25,767 bases of DNA. Origin: WHSM01 sp050701635 (GTDB taxonomy: Bacteria; Actinomycetota; Actinomycetes; Mycobacteriales; Micromonosporaceae). Shown here piece after piece: positions 1 through 6,974 of the stretch; position 1 is the first letter of the stretch, and each line of letters opens with the position of its first letter. The stretch covers positions 1 to 25,767 of the forward strand of contig JBOGDF010000026.1 of NCBI GenBank assembly GCA_050701635.1, given 5' to 3'. The notes under the pieces are model-generated. The model saw only the letters and a program-made list of their open reading frames with translations, was not told the DNA's origin and searched no databases. The position numbers and the translations under genes are program-made.

Positions 1-25
1 GGCGGGCCACGGTGCCGCCCTCGTC

Positions 26-31
26 TAATGT
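26..31 (+). promoter_or_regulatory. putative -10 box (TAATGT) of the pentapeptide gene
   Basis: TAATGT fits the actinobacterial TANNNT -10 pattern and lies 8 bases before the ATG at 40. Transcription would then start at or next to the start codon, giving a leaderless or near-leaderless mRNA. A GAGG at 32-35 could alternatively act as a ribosome binding site. Too little upstream sequence is present to judge a -35 box. Confidence 0.4.
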
Positions 32-39
32 GAGGCCAC

Positions 40-648
40 ATGGAAGTCCGCGTGGTTCGCGACTCGAGCATCCTCCTGCCCGGCGAAACCCTCGACGAGG
101 TCCCGACACTCGGTCATTTGCCGGGCGATGGCGACGTCGTGAGTCAACAGCTCGTTACCGGCGACTCCTGGGCGCGTACCCAACTCTCGGACGTCAGCGT
201 CAACGGCTGTTGGTTGGTGAACGCTAACCTCGGCTCGACCAACCTCCGGGACGTCACATTCGATCGTTGCGTATTCCGTGGGTCAACGCTCGTTGGCTCG
301 ACCTGGAGCAATGTCGTACTCAGAAATGTGCTCTTCGAGGACTGCCGGCTCGACTACGCCACAATCCAGCGCGCCCGAACCGCCGGTCCATGCGGATTCG
401 TCAGGTGTTCTCTCGTAGAGACAACCGTGCAGCAGTCCACGGTCACGAACGCGACCTTCGACGCTTGCAGATTTGCGGGCACCCTCGTGGTGGACAGTGA
501 TCTGCGAGGTGCGGACCTGCGCGGCAACGACCTGTCGGGGTTGATCGGGGTAGCCACCCTGGGAGGCATCACCATCGGTGAAGACCAGCTGCCCGGATTA
601 ACCGAGGCATTGGTGCGTGACCTCGAACTCCGCGTAGTGGCCCCTTAG
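40..648 (+). CDS. pentapeptide-repeat protein
   Basis: This 202-residue protein has the five-residue periodicity of pentapeptide repeats from about residue 50 to 165. Clear examples are ANLGSTNLRDVTFDRCVFRG and, near the C-terminus, SDLRGADLRGNDLSG. Such repeats fold as a right-handed quadrilateral beta-helix. Some family members mimic DNA and protect gyrase (Qnr, MfpA), but many have no known role, and nothing here shows a gyrase link. The first 45 residues and the last 30 are not repeat-like. There is no signal peptide, so it is probably cytoplasmic. GC content is about 59% over 181-360, well below the neighbouring dxs, and the codon choice (GTT, CGT, ACA, TTG) differs from its neighbours, which suggests recent acquisition. 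It ends 22 bases from the convergent dxs stop. Confidence 0.85.
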   Translation: MEVRVVRDSSILLPGETLDEVPTLGHLPGDGDVVSQQLVTGDSWARTQLSDVSVNGCWLVNANLGSTNLRDVTFDRCVFRGSTLVGSTWSNVVLRNVLFEDCRLDYATIQRARTAGPCGFVRCSLVETTVQQSTVTNATFDACRFAGTLVVDSDLRGADLRGNDLSGLIGVATLGGITIGEDQLPGLTEALVRDLELRVVAP

Positions 649-670
649 GACTCGCGCGGGCGCCGTCCGC

Positions 671-2620
671 TCAGCTGGGGTCGAAGGCCGGGCTGGGTGT
701 GGCCGCCTCGTCGAGGCGGGAGACCCACTCGGTGATCTCGCGCGCTACGTCCTGCGCGGTCAGCCCCAGATCGGCGAGCAGCTCGGTACGGGTGCCGTGC
801 GGGTGGAACCCGGGCGCGACGCCGAGGTCGCGTACCGGGGTCGGTACGTCGGCGTCGCGCAGCGCCTGTGCCAGCGCCGTACCGAAGCCACCGGTACGGA
901 TCCCGTCCTCCACCGTGACCACGAGCCGGTAGTCGCCGGCCAGGTCGACCAGGTGCGGCTGTACCGGGCGTACCCAGCGCGGGTCGACCACGGTCACGCC
1001 GTACCCCTGCTCGGCGACCCGGCCGGCCGCCTCCATGCCGAGGTGCCCGAACGCACCCACCGCCACCAGCAGCACGTCCCGCCGCTCGGCCCGGTGCAGT
1101 ACGTCCACCGCGTCGAGGCCCTTACCCAACCGCTCCAGCGCCGGAAGGTCCGCCGGTACGGAGCCGGTCGGGAAACGTACCAGCGTCGGGCCGTCAGAGA
1201 CCGCGACCGCTTCCCGCAGCTCCTCCCGCAGCGTGGCGGCGTCGCGGGGTGCGGCGATCCGCAGCCCGGGCACCACGCCGAACACCGACAGGTCCCAGAT
1301 CCCGTAGTGGCTGGGGCCGTCGGGCCCGGTGATCCCGGCCCGGTCCAGCACGAACGTCACCGGCAGCTTGTGCATCGCGACGTCGAGCAGCACCTGGTCG
1401 AAGGCCCGGTTGAGGAAGGTGGCGTAGATCGCGGCCACCGGGTGCAGCCCGCCGAGCGCCAGCCCGGCCGCCGAGGTGACGGCGTGCTGCTCGGCGATGC
1501 CGACGTCATACACCCGGTCGGGGTGTTTCTCGGCGAGCTTGGAGATGCCGGTGGGGCCGGGCATCGCCGCGGTGATGCCGACGATGTCGGGGCGCTCATC
1601 GGCGATGCGGACCAGCTCGTCGGCGAACACGCCGGTCCACCGCAGGCTGGACGGCGCCAGCGACTTGCCGGTCTCCGGGTCGAACGCCGAGGACGGGCTG
1701 TGCAGGCAGTCCTCCTCGTGGTTCTCGGCGGGCGCGTAGCCGTACCCCTTGCGGGTCACCGCGTGCACGATCACCGGGCCGCCGAACGCCTTCGCCCGGG
1801 CCAGCGCCTTCTCCAGCAGCGGCAGGTCGTGGCCGTCGACCGGGCCCACGTACTTGATGCCGAGGTCTTCGAACATCGCCTGCGGCGCGACCGCGTCCTT
1901 GAGCCCCTTCTTGATCGCGTGCAGCACCTCGTACAGCGGGGCGCCGACCAGCGGAGTGTTGCCGAGGGTGTCCTTGACCAGGTCGAGCACCCGCTCGTAC
2001 TGCGGGTTGAGCCGCAGCGTCGCCAGGTGGTCGGCCAGCCCGCCGATGGTGGGGGCGTACGAGCGGCCGTTGTCATTGACCACCACCACCAGCCGGCTGG
2101 AGCGGGCGGCGGCGATGTTGTTCAACGCCTCCCAGCACATCCCGCCGGTGAGCGCGCCGTCGCCGACCACCGCCACCACGTGCCGGTCCTCGCCGCGCAG
2201 CGCGTACGCCTTGGCCAGCCCGTCGGCGTACGACAGGGCGGTGGAGGCGTGCGAATTCTCGATGATGTCGTGGTCGGACTCGGCCTGGTTGGGGTAGCCG
2301 GTGAGGCCGCCCCGCTTGCGCAGCCGGTCGAAGCCGTCCTGCCGGCCGGTGAGGATCTTGTGGACGTACGCCTGGTGCCCGGTGTCGAACAGGATCCGGT
2401 CCGCCGGCGAGTCGAACACCCGGTGCAGCGCCACCGTGAGCTCCACCGCTCCCAGGTTGGGCCCCAGATGCCCCCCGGTACGGGAAACCTTGTCGACCAG
2501 GAAGTCCCGGATCTCGGCCGCGAGCCCGTCGAGCTGATCCGGCGCCAGCCGCTTCAGATCGGCGGGACCGTGGATCTGCGCGAGGACTCCGGGGCGCGCG
2601 TCGCCGTCACCAGCACTCAT
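671..2620 (-). CDS. dxs: 1-deoxy-D-xylulose-5-phosphate synthase
   Basis: Dxs condenses pyruvate and glyceraldehyde-3-phosphate to DXP, the first step of the MEP pathway to isoprenoids (and to thiamine and pyridoxal in some bacteria). The 649 residues match the usual length. Visible features are HLGPNLG near residue 51, the thiamine diphosphate motif GDGALTGG (about 153-160) followed by VNDN (about 181), the catalytic-type glutamate in VGIAEQHAV (about 377), DRAGITGPDGPSHYG, and a transketolase C-terminal domain. The open frame extends about 200 codons further upstream, but the protein similarity begins at MSAGDGDARPG, so I chose the ATG at 2620. No Shine-Dalgarno sequence precedes it; a TAGACT box lies 8 bases upstream, which suggests a leaderless mRNA. 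The gene diverges from the dehydrogenase at 2733. Confidence 0.97.
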   Translation of the reverse strand: MSAGDGDARPGVLAQIHGPADLKRLAPDQLDGLAAEIRDFLVDKVSRTGGHLGPNLGAVELTVALHRVFDSPADRILFDTGHQAYVHKILTGRQDGFDRLRKRGGLTGYPNQAESDHDIIENSHASTALSYADGLAKAYALRGEDRHVVAVVGDGALTGGMCWEALNNIAAARSSRLVVVVNDNGRSYAPTIGGLADHLATLRLNPQYERVLDLVKDTLGNTPLVGAPLYEVLHAIKKGLKDAVAPQAMFEDLGIKYVGPVDGHDLPLLEKALARAKAFGGPVIVHAVTRKGYGYAPAENHEEDCLHSPSSAFDPETGKSLAPSSLRWTGVFADELVRIADERPDIVGITAAMPGPTGISKLAEKHPDRVYDVGIAEQHAVTSAAGLALGGLHPVAAIYATFLNRAFDQVLLDVAMHKLPVTFVLDRAGITGPDGPSHYGIWDLSVFGVVPGLRIAAPRDAATLREELREAVAVSDGPTLVRFPTGSVPADLPALERLGKGLDAVDVLHRAERRDVLLVAVGAFGHLGMEAAGRVAEQGYGVTVVDPRWVRPVQPHLVDLAGDYRLVVTVEDGIRTGGFGTALAQALRDADVPTPVRDLGVAPGFHPHGTRTELLADLGLTAQDVAREITEWVSRLDEAATPSPAFDPS

Positions 2621-2628
2621 AGTCGGCG

Positions 2629-2634
2629 AGTCTA
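2629..2634 (-). promoter_or_regulatory. putative -10 box (TAGACT) of dxs
   Basis: Read on the minus strand, TAGACT is followed by 8 bases and then the dxs ATG. This is the spacing expected when transcription begins at the start codon. No clear -35 hexamer is seen 16-18 bases further upstream. Confidence 0.45.
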
Positions 2635-2732
2635 GTCCGGGCAGATTTCCCGGCCACTGGAACCGATGTGTGGAGATTGTGAAGAAATCGGCACCTGCCA
2701 GGCACGGAAAGCCGGCCTGGCAGGGTGAGCGC

Positions 2733-3389
2733 ATGGCGACGGTGATGGTGACGGGGGCGACCGGGGGCATCGGTGCGGCGCTGGTCGCGCTACTGCGCGA
2801 GCGGGGCGACGAGGTGTACGGGGTCGGCCGCGACGCGCACCGGCTGAAGTCTCTGGGGGTACGCCCGATCGTGGCCGATCTGAGCCGCCCCGAAACCCTC
2901 GCGGACGCGGTGCCGCCGCTGGACCAGCTGGACGCCCTGGTGCACAGCGCTGGCGTGGTGACGCTGGGCACGGTGGGCGAGACCCCGTACCACGTCTGGC
3001 AGGAGCACCTGACGGTCAACCTGGCGGCGGCCGCGGAGCTGACCCGGCTGGCGCTGCCGGCGCTGCGCGCGGCATCCGGGCAGGTGGTGTTCGTCAACTC
3101 CGGCGCGGGGCTGCGGGCCAATCCCGGGTGGGCGGCGTACGCGGCGAGCAAGTTCGGGCTCCGGGCGCTCGCCGACGCGTTGCGCGCCGAGGAGCCGGAG
3201 CTGCGGGTCACCTCGGTGCACCCTGGGCGTACCGCCACCGAGATGCAGCGGTCGGTACGCGCCCAGGAAGCCGCCGAGTACCGCCCGGACGACTACCTGC
3301 AGCCCGAGACCGTGGCCCGGCTGATCCTCACCGCGCTCGACACGCCGAGCGACGGGCACCTCACGGAGCTGTCGATTCGGTCCCGCTGA
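2733..3389 (+). CDS. short-chain dehydrogenase/reductase (SDR family)
   Basis: This 218-residue protein is a classical-type SDR. It has the NAD(P)-binding glycine motif TGATGGIG at residues 7-14, a variant HSAG (71-74) in place of NNAG, a serine in VNSGAG (about 123) and the catalytic YAASK (Tyr136, Lys140). The substrate cannot be told from sequence; an arginine in VGRD after beta-2 suggests NADPH preference. Length is slightly short for the family (about 250), with a compact C-terminus. I chose the ATG at 2733 because the Rossmann strand begins immediately after it and GGGTGAG precedes it. The 21 upstream in-frame codons look non-coding. It is divergent from dxs, and the 112-base gap must hold both promoters. 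Confidence 0.92.
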   Translation: MATVMVTGATGGIGAALVALLRERGDEVYGVGRDAHRLKSLGVRPIVADLSRPETLADAVPPLDQLDALVHSAGVVTLGTVGETPYHVWQEHLTVNLAAAAELTRLALPALRAASGQVVFVNSGAGLRANPGWAAYAASKFGLRALADALRAEEPELRVTSVHPGRTATEMQRSVRAQEAAEYRPDDYLQPETVARLILTALDTPSDGHLTELSIRSR

Positions 3390-3395
3390 GCACGC

Positions 3396-3401
3396 TATGC
3401 T
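3396..3401 (+). promoter_or_regulatory. putative -10 box (TATGCT) ahead of the small protein and frd genes
   Basis: TATGCT matches TANNNT and lies 7 bases after the dehydrogenase stop and 39 bases before the ATG at 3441, which has its own GGAGG. If real, it could drive the small gene and perhaps frdABCD. No convincing -35 box was found. Confidence 0.35.
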
Positions 3402-3440
3402 GCCCGTGAGCCGCATCACACTCTCACCCGGAGGTGGGCG

Positions 3441-3674
3441 ATGGTCGGCACGAGAACTCAGTTCACCAGGGAACAGGCGCCGTGCGGCAAGCTCCGGGAC
3501 GGCAGTCGCCACCGGGAGGACGACGCCGCGGGCCTGGTCATCGATGACTACACCTACGACTGCGGCTGCCGCCGGACCCGCCATGAATTCCATGACGGAA
3601 GCGTCCGGATCCGCAGCATCCGGCACGACGGCAAGGTGATGCTGGACGAACACAGTGGCGATCACGAGGCATAG
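3441..3674 (+). CDS. small Cys-containing protein of unknown function
   Basis: This 77-residue open frame has a good ribosome binding site (CCGGAGGTG ending 4 bases before the ATG). It is strongly charged, with many Arg, Asp and His residues, no membrane segment and no signal peptide. A DYTYDCGCRRTRHEFHDGS stretch in the middle carries a Cys-x-Cys pair, with Cys14 upstream, plus several His residues, which could bind metal. I do not recognise a family with certainty. It ends 12 bases before frdA and is on the same strand, so it is probably co-transcribed with the fumarate reductase genes. A role in that complex is only a guess from position. Confidence 0.72.
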   Translation: MVGTRTQFTREQAPCGKLRDGSRHREDDAAGLVIDDYTYDCGCRRTRHEFHDGSVRIRSIRHDGKVMLDEHSGDHEA

Positions 3675-3686
3675 CCGGGTGCCCGG

Positions 3687-5429
3687 ATGACCGCTTCTCA
3701 CGACGTCGTGATCGTTGGCGGCGGCGGCGCGGGGCTGCGCGCCGCCATCGCTATCGCCGAGGCGCAGCCCGCGCTGAGCGTGGCGATCGTCTCGAAGGTC
3801 TACCCGATGCGCAGCCACACCGTCTCCGCCGAGGGCGGCGCGGCGGCGGTCGCCGGCGCTGACGACAGCCTCGACGAGCACGCGTACGACACCATCTCCG
3901 GCAGCGACTGGCTGTGCGACCAGGACGCGGTCGAGGCGTTCGTCGCCGAAGCCCCTCAGGAGCTGCTGCGGCTGGAGCACTGGGGCTGCCCGTGGAGCCG
4001 CCAACCGGACGGCCACATCGCGGTACGCGCCTTCGGCGGCATGAAGAAGCGGCGTACCTGGTACGCGGCGGACAAGACCGGCTTCCACCTGCTGCACACC
4101 CTGTTCCAGACCGCACTGTCCTATCAGGACATCGAGCGGTACGACGAGTGGTTCGTGACCCGGCTGCTGGTCGACGACGGGCGGGTACGCGGGGTGGTCG
4201 CGATCGAGCTCGCGACCGGCCGGATCGAGACCATCCTCGGCAAGGCGGTCATCATCGCCACCGGCGGCTGCGGCCGGGTGTTCCCGTTCACCACCAACGC
4301 CGCCATCAAGACCGGCGACGGGATGGCGCTGGCGTACCGGGCAGGGGCGCCGCTGAAGGACATGGAGTTCGTGCAGTACCACCCCACCGGGCTGCCGTTC
4401 ACCGGAATCCTGATCACGGAGGCGGCGCGCGCCGAGGGCGGCTGGCTGCTCAACAAGGACGGCTACCGCTACCTGCAGGACTACGACCTCGGCAAGCCGG
4501 AGCCGGGCCCGGTGCTGCGCAGCATGGAGCTGGGGCCGCGGGACCGGCTGTCCCAGGCGTTCGTGCACGAGCTCGACAAGGGCCGCACCATCGACACCCC
4601 GGACGGGCCGATCGTCCACCTGGACCTGCGGCACCTGGGCGCGGAGGTGATCGACACCAAGCTGCCGTTCGTACGGGAGCTGTGCCTGCGGTACCAGAAC
4701 ATCGACCCGGTACGGGAGCTGGTGCCGATCCGCCCGGTGGTCCACTACATGATGGGCGGCGTCCACACCGACATCGACGGCGCCACCCCGGTGGCCGGCC
4801 TGTACGCCGCCGGCGAGGTCGCCTGCGTCAGCATCAACGGCAGCAACCGGCTGGGGTCCAACTCGCTGCCCGAGCTGCTGGTGTTCGGAGCCCGCGCGGG
4901 CGCCGCCGCCGCCGAGTACGCCGCGAGCGTCAAGGCCGCATCCGACGACGCGGTGCACGCGCAAGGGCGGGACGAGCAGCGGCGGCTGGAGGCGGCGCTG
5001 GGGCGGCGTACCGTGGGCTCGGAGCGGATCGCGGACGTGCGTACCGAGATGCAGGAGGCGATGGAGAACGGCGCCGGCATCTACCGGGACGCCGACTCGC
5101 TCACCAAGGCCGCCGACACCCTGCTGCAGCTACGCGAGCGGTTCGGCCGTGCGGCGATCGACGACCACAGCCGTACGTTCAACACCGAGCTGATCGCAAT
5201 GCTGGAGCTGTCCGGCATGCTCGACGTGGCACAGACCATCGTGCACTGCGCGCTGCGGCGGGAGGAGTCCCGCGGCGCGCACCAACGTACCGATTTCCCG
5301 GGCCGCGACGACGAGCGGTATCTGGCGCACTCGCTGGTGCACCGCGAGCCGGACGGCAGCCCCCGGGTGGAGTACCTGCCGGTGACGGTCACCCGGTGGC
5401 CGCCCGGGGAACGGGTCTACGGGAGGTAG
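3687..5429 (+). CDS. frdA: fumarate reductase flavoprotein subunit
   Basis: FrdA carries the FAD and the dicarboxylate site of quinol:fumarate reductase and reduces fumarate to succinate on the cytoplasmic face of the membrane. The 580 residues open with the dinucleotide motif GGGGAGLRAA (11-20). SHTVSAEGG follows, with His44 at the position that covalently binds FAD in E. coli FrdA. Substrate-site motifs are QYHPTGLP, GPRDRLSQAF, VVHYMMGG and RLGSNSLPELL. Long stretches resemble E. coli FrdA (VYPMRSHTV, DWLC, WGCPWSRQPDG, ADKTGFHLLHTLFQT), more so than aerobic SdhA. No strong ribosome binding site precedes the ATG at 3687. frdB begins 5 bases after its stop. Confidence 0.96.
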   Translation: MTASHDVVIVGGGGAGLRAAIAIAEAQPALSVAIVSKVYPMRSHTVSAEGGAAAVAGADDSLDEHAYDTISGSDWLCDQDAVEAFVAEAPQELLRLEHWGCPWSRQPDGHIAVRAFGGMKKRRTWYAADKTGFHLLHTLFQTALSYQDIERYDEWFVTRLLVDDGRVRGVVAIELATGRIETILGKAVIIATGGCGRVFPFTTNAAIKTGDGMALAYRAGAPLKDMEFVQYHPTGLPFTGILITEAARAEGGWLLNKDGYRYLQDYDLGKPEPGPVLRSMELGPRDRLSQAFVHELDKGRTIDTPDGPIVHLDLRHLGAEVIDTKLPFVRELCLRYQNIDPVRELVPIRPVVHYMMGGVHTDIDGATPVAGLYAAGEVACVSINGSNRLGSNSLPELLVFGARAGAAAAEYAASVKAASDDAVHAQGRDEQRRLEAALGRRTVGSERIADVRTEMQEAMENGAGIYRDADSLTKAADTLLQLRERFGRAAIDDHSRTFNTELIAMLELSGMLDVAQTIVHCALRREESRGAHQRTDFPGRDDERYLAHSLVHREPDGSPRVEYLPVTVTRWPPGERVYGR

Positions 5430-5434
5430 CGGCG

Positions 5435-6223
5435 ATGCCCGAAAAGCACGCGCCAGATGAGATCACGATGGAGGTCACCCGCTACCAGCCGGAATCCGAC
5501 GGCGAGCCGACGCTGCAGTCGTACCAGGTGCCGCTGCGCAAGGGGTGGGCGGTGCTGGACGGGCTCAACTACATCAAGGACCAGCTGGACGGGTCGTTGA
5601 GCTACCGCTGGTCATGCCGGATGGGGATCTGCGGCAGCTGCGGCATGACCGTCAACGGCGATCCGCAGCTGACCTGCTCCGCGTTCCTGACCGACTACGC
5701 CCCCGGGCCGGTACGGGTCGAACCGCTGCGCAACTTCCCGGTGATCCGGGACCTGGTCGTCGAGACCACCGACTTCATGCGCAAGCTCGTGAAGGCGAAA
5801 CCGTGGCTGATCCGTACCGAGGAGAAGCCGGTGGCCGAAGGCGAGCACCTGCAGACGCCGGAGGAGATGGAGGCGTACCACCGGTTCAGCATGTGCATCA
5901 ACTGCATGCTCTGCTACTCCGCCTGCCCGGTGTACGCACTCGAACCCGACTTCGTCGGGCCCGCCGCGCTCGCGCTGGCGCAGCGCTACAACCTGGACTC
6001 CCGGGATCAGGGCGCGGCCGACCGGCGCGACGTGCTGTCGGCGCCGGACGGGATCTGGGCCTGCACCCTGGTCGGCGAATGCAGCACGGCGTGCCCCAAG
6101 GGCGTGGACCCGGCCGGCGCGATCCAGCAGTACAAGCTGAGCGCCGCCACCAGCGCGGTGAAGGACCTGCTCTGGCCCTGGGGCCGGCCTGGATCCCGCG
6201 CCTCCCGGGGCGGTCGGCGATGA
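5435..6223 (+). CDS. frdB: fumarate reductase iron-sulfur subunit
   Basis: FrdB passes electrons from the membrane quinol site to FrdA through three clusters. All ligands are visible in the 262 residues. The [2Fe-2S] site uses Cys61, Cys66, Cys69 and Cys81 (SCRMGICGSCG...TC). The [4Fe-4S] and [3Fe-4S] sites use CINCMLCYSACP (154-164) and CTLVGECSTACPKGVDP (210-220). The last motif is almost the same as in E. coli FrdB, supporting a fumarate reductase rather than a generic succinate dehydrogenase. The frame is open far upstream inside frdA; the ATG at 5435 is chosen because GGGAGG sits about 8 bases ahead and similarity starts there. Its stop overlaps the frdC start as ATGA. Confidence 0.96.
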   Translation: MPEKHAPDEITMEVTRYQPESDGEPTLQSYQVPLRKGWAVLDGLNYIKDQLDGSLSYRWSCRMGICGSCGMTVNGDPQLTCSAFLTDYAPGPVRVEPLRNFPVIRDLVVETTDFMRKLVKAKPWLIRTEEKPVAEGEHLQTPEEMEAYHRFSMCINCMLCYSACPVYALEPDFVGPAALALAQRYNLDSRDQGAADRRDVLSAPDGIWACTLVGECSTACPKGVDPAGAIQQYKLSAATSAVKDLLWPWGRPGSRASRGGRR

Positions 6224-6624
6224 ACACGCCGTACCCGCGGCTGTATCGCCGGCCGGTGCCGCTGCTGTGGTGGCTGGAGCGGCGCTCGTACCTGCTGTTC
6301 GTGCTGCGTGAGCTGAGCGCGGTGTTCGTCGCCTGGTTCGTGGTCTACCTGTTGCTGCTGGTCAACGCGGTGGCCGGCGGTGCCGACCAGTACCAGCGGT
6401 TCCTGGACTGGAGCGCCAGCTGGTGGGTGCTCGGGCTGAACCTGGTCGCGTGTGCCTTCGTACTGCTGCACACCATCACCTGGTTCGGTCTGGCTCCGCG
6501 CGCTCTGGTGGTACGGGTGCGCGGCCGCCGCGTACCCCCCAGTTGGGTGTTGGCGGGGCACTACCTGGCGTGGGCCGTGCTGTCGGCGGGCGTGGCCTGG
6601 CTGCTGCTGGGCGGTGTGCGGTGA
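6220..6624 (+). CDS. frdC: fumarate reductase membrane subunit C
   Basis: FrdC is one of two small membrane anchors that bind menaquinol. The 134 residues have three hydrophobic segments (about 31-52, 68-88, 110-131). Compared with E. coli FrdC, the pattern YRRP...WWL...YLLFVLRELSA and LLHTITWFGLAPRA is conserved, including the Glu after Arg (Glu31) and the His84 that correspond to quinone-site residues in E. coli. The ATG at 6220 overlaps the frdB stop by four bases. Its stop overlaps the frdD GTG, so the subunits are translationally coupled. Confidence 0.93.
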   Translation: MNTPYPRLYRRPVPLLWWLERRSYLLFVLRELSAVFVAWFVVYLLLLVNAVAGGADQYQRFLDWSASWWVLGLNLVACAFVLLHTITWFGLAPRALVVRVRGRRVPPSWVLAGHYLAWAVLSAGVAWLLLGGVR

Positions 6625-6974
6625 ACCGCCGGGTGGCGCCGGAGCCGTTCCTGTGGCTGCTGTTCAGCGCCGGCGGGATGGCGGCCGCGCTGCTGGTGCC
6701 GGTGCTGCTGATCCTGTTCGGGATCGCGTTCCCACTGGGGTGGCTGCCGGCGCCCGACCACGGGGAGCTGCTCGCGCTGCTGCGGCATCCGCTGACCAAG
6801 CTGGTGCTGTTCGGGTTCTGCGTGCTGGCGCTGTTCCACTGGGCGCACCGGTTCCGCTTCACGCTGCACGAAGGGCTGCAGCTCAAGCGGCTGAGGCCGG
6901 TGATCGTGGTGGCCTGCTACGGCGGGGCCGTCGTCGGGTCAGTGGTCGCCGGTTACCTGCTGCTGCGGGTCTGA
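6621..6974 (+). CDS. frdD: fumarate reductase membrane subunit D
   Basis: FrdD is the second membrane anchor of quinol:fumarate reductase. The 117 residues carry three hydrophobic segments (about 12-38, 58-74, 93-115). EPFLWLLFSAGGM and the following PVLLILFGIAFPLG closely resemble the start of E. coli FrdD, and a His-rich stretch FHWAHRFRFTLHEGLQLK follows the second helix as in that family. The start is the GTG at 6621, overlapping the frdC stop (GTGA). The last 36 bases overlap the 3' end of the convergent RNA methyltransferase gene. Confidence 0.92.
   Translation: MNRRVAPEPFLWLLFSAGGMAAALLVPVLLILFGIAFPLGWLPAPDHGELLALLRHPLTKLVLFGFCVLALFHWAHRFRFTLHEGLQLKRLRPVIVVACYGGAVVGSVVAGYLLLRV

Noticed and set aside
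797..2635. 612-residue open frame on the plus strand over dxs
   Set aside because: It is antisense to a clear dxs gene. The product is Arg/Gly/His-rich with no domain, as expected from the third-position GC of dxs.
2790..4964. 724-residue minus-strand open frame
   Set aside because: It runs antisense through the SDR, small protein and frdA genes, which have motifs and conserved lengths. Long shadow frames are usual at this GC.
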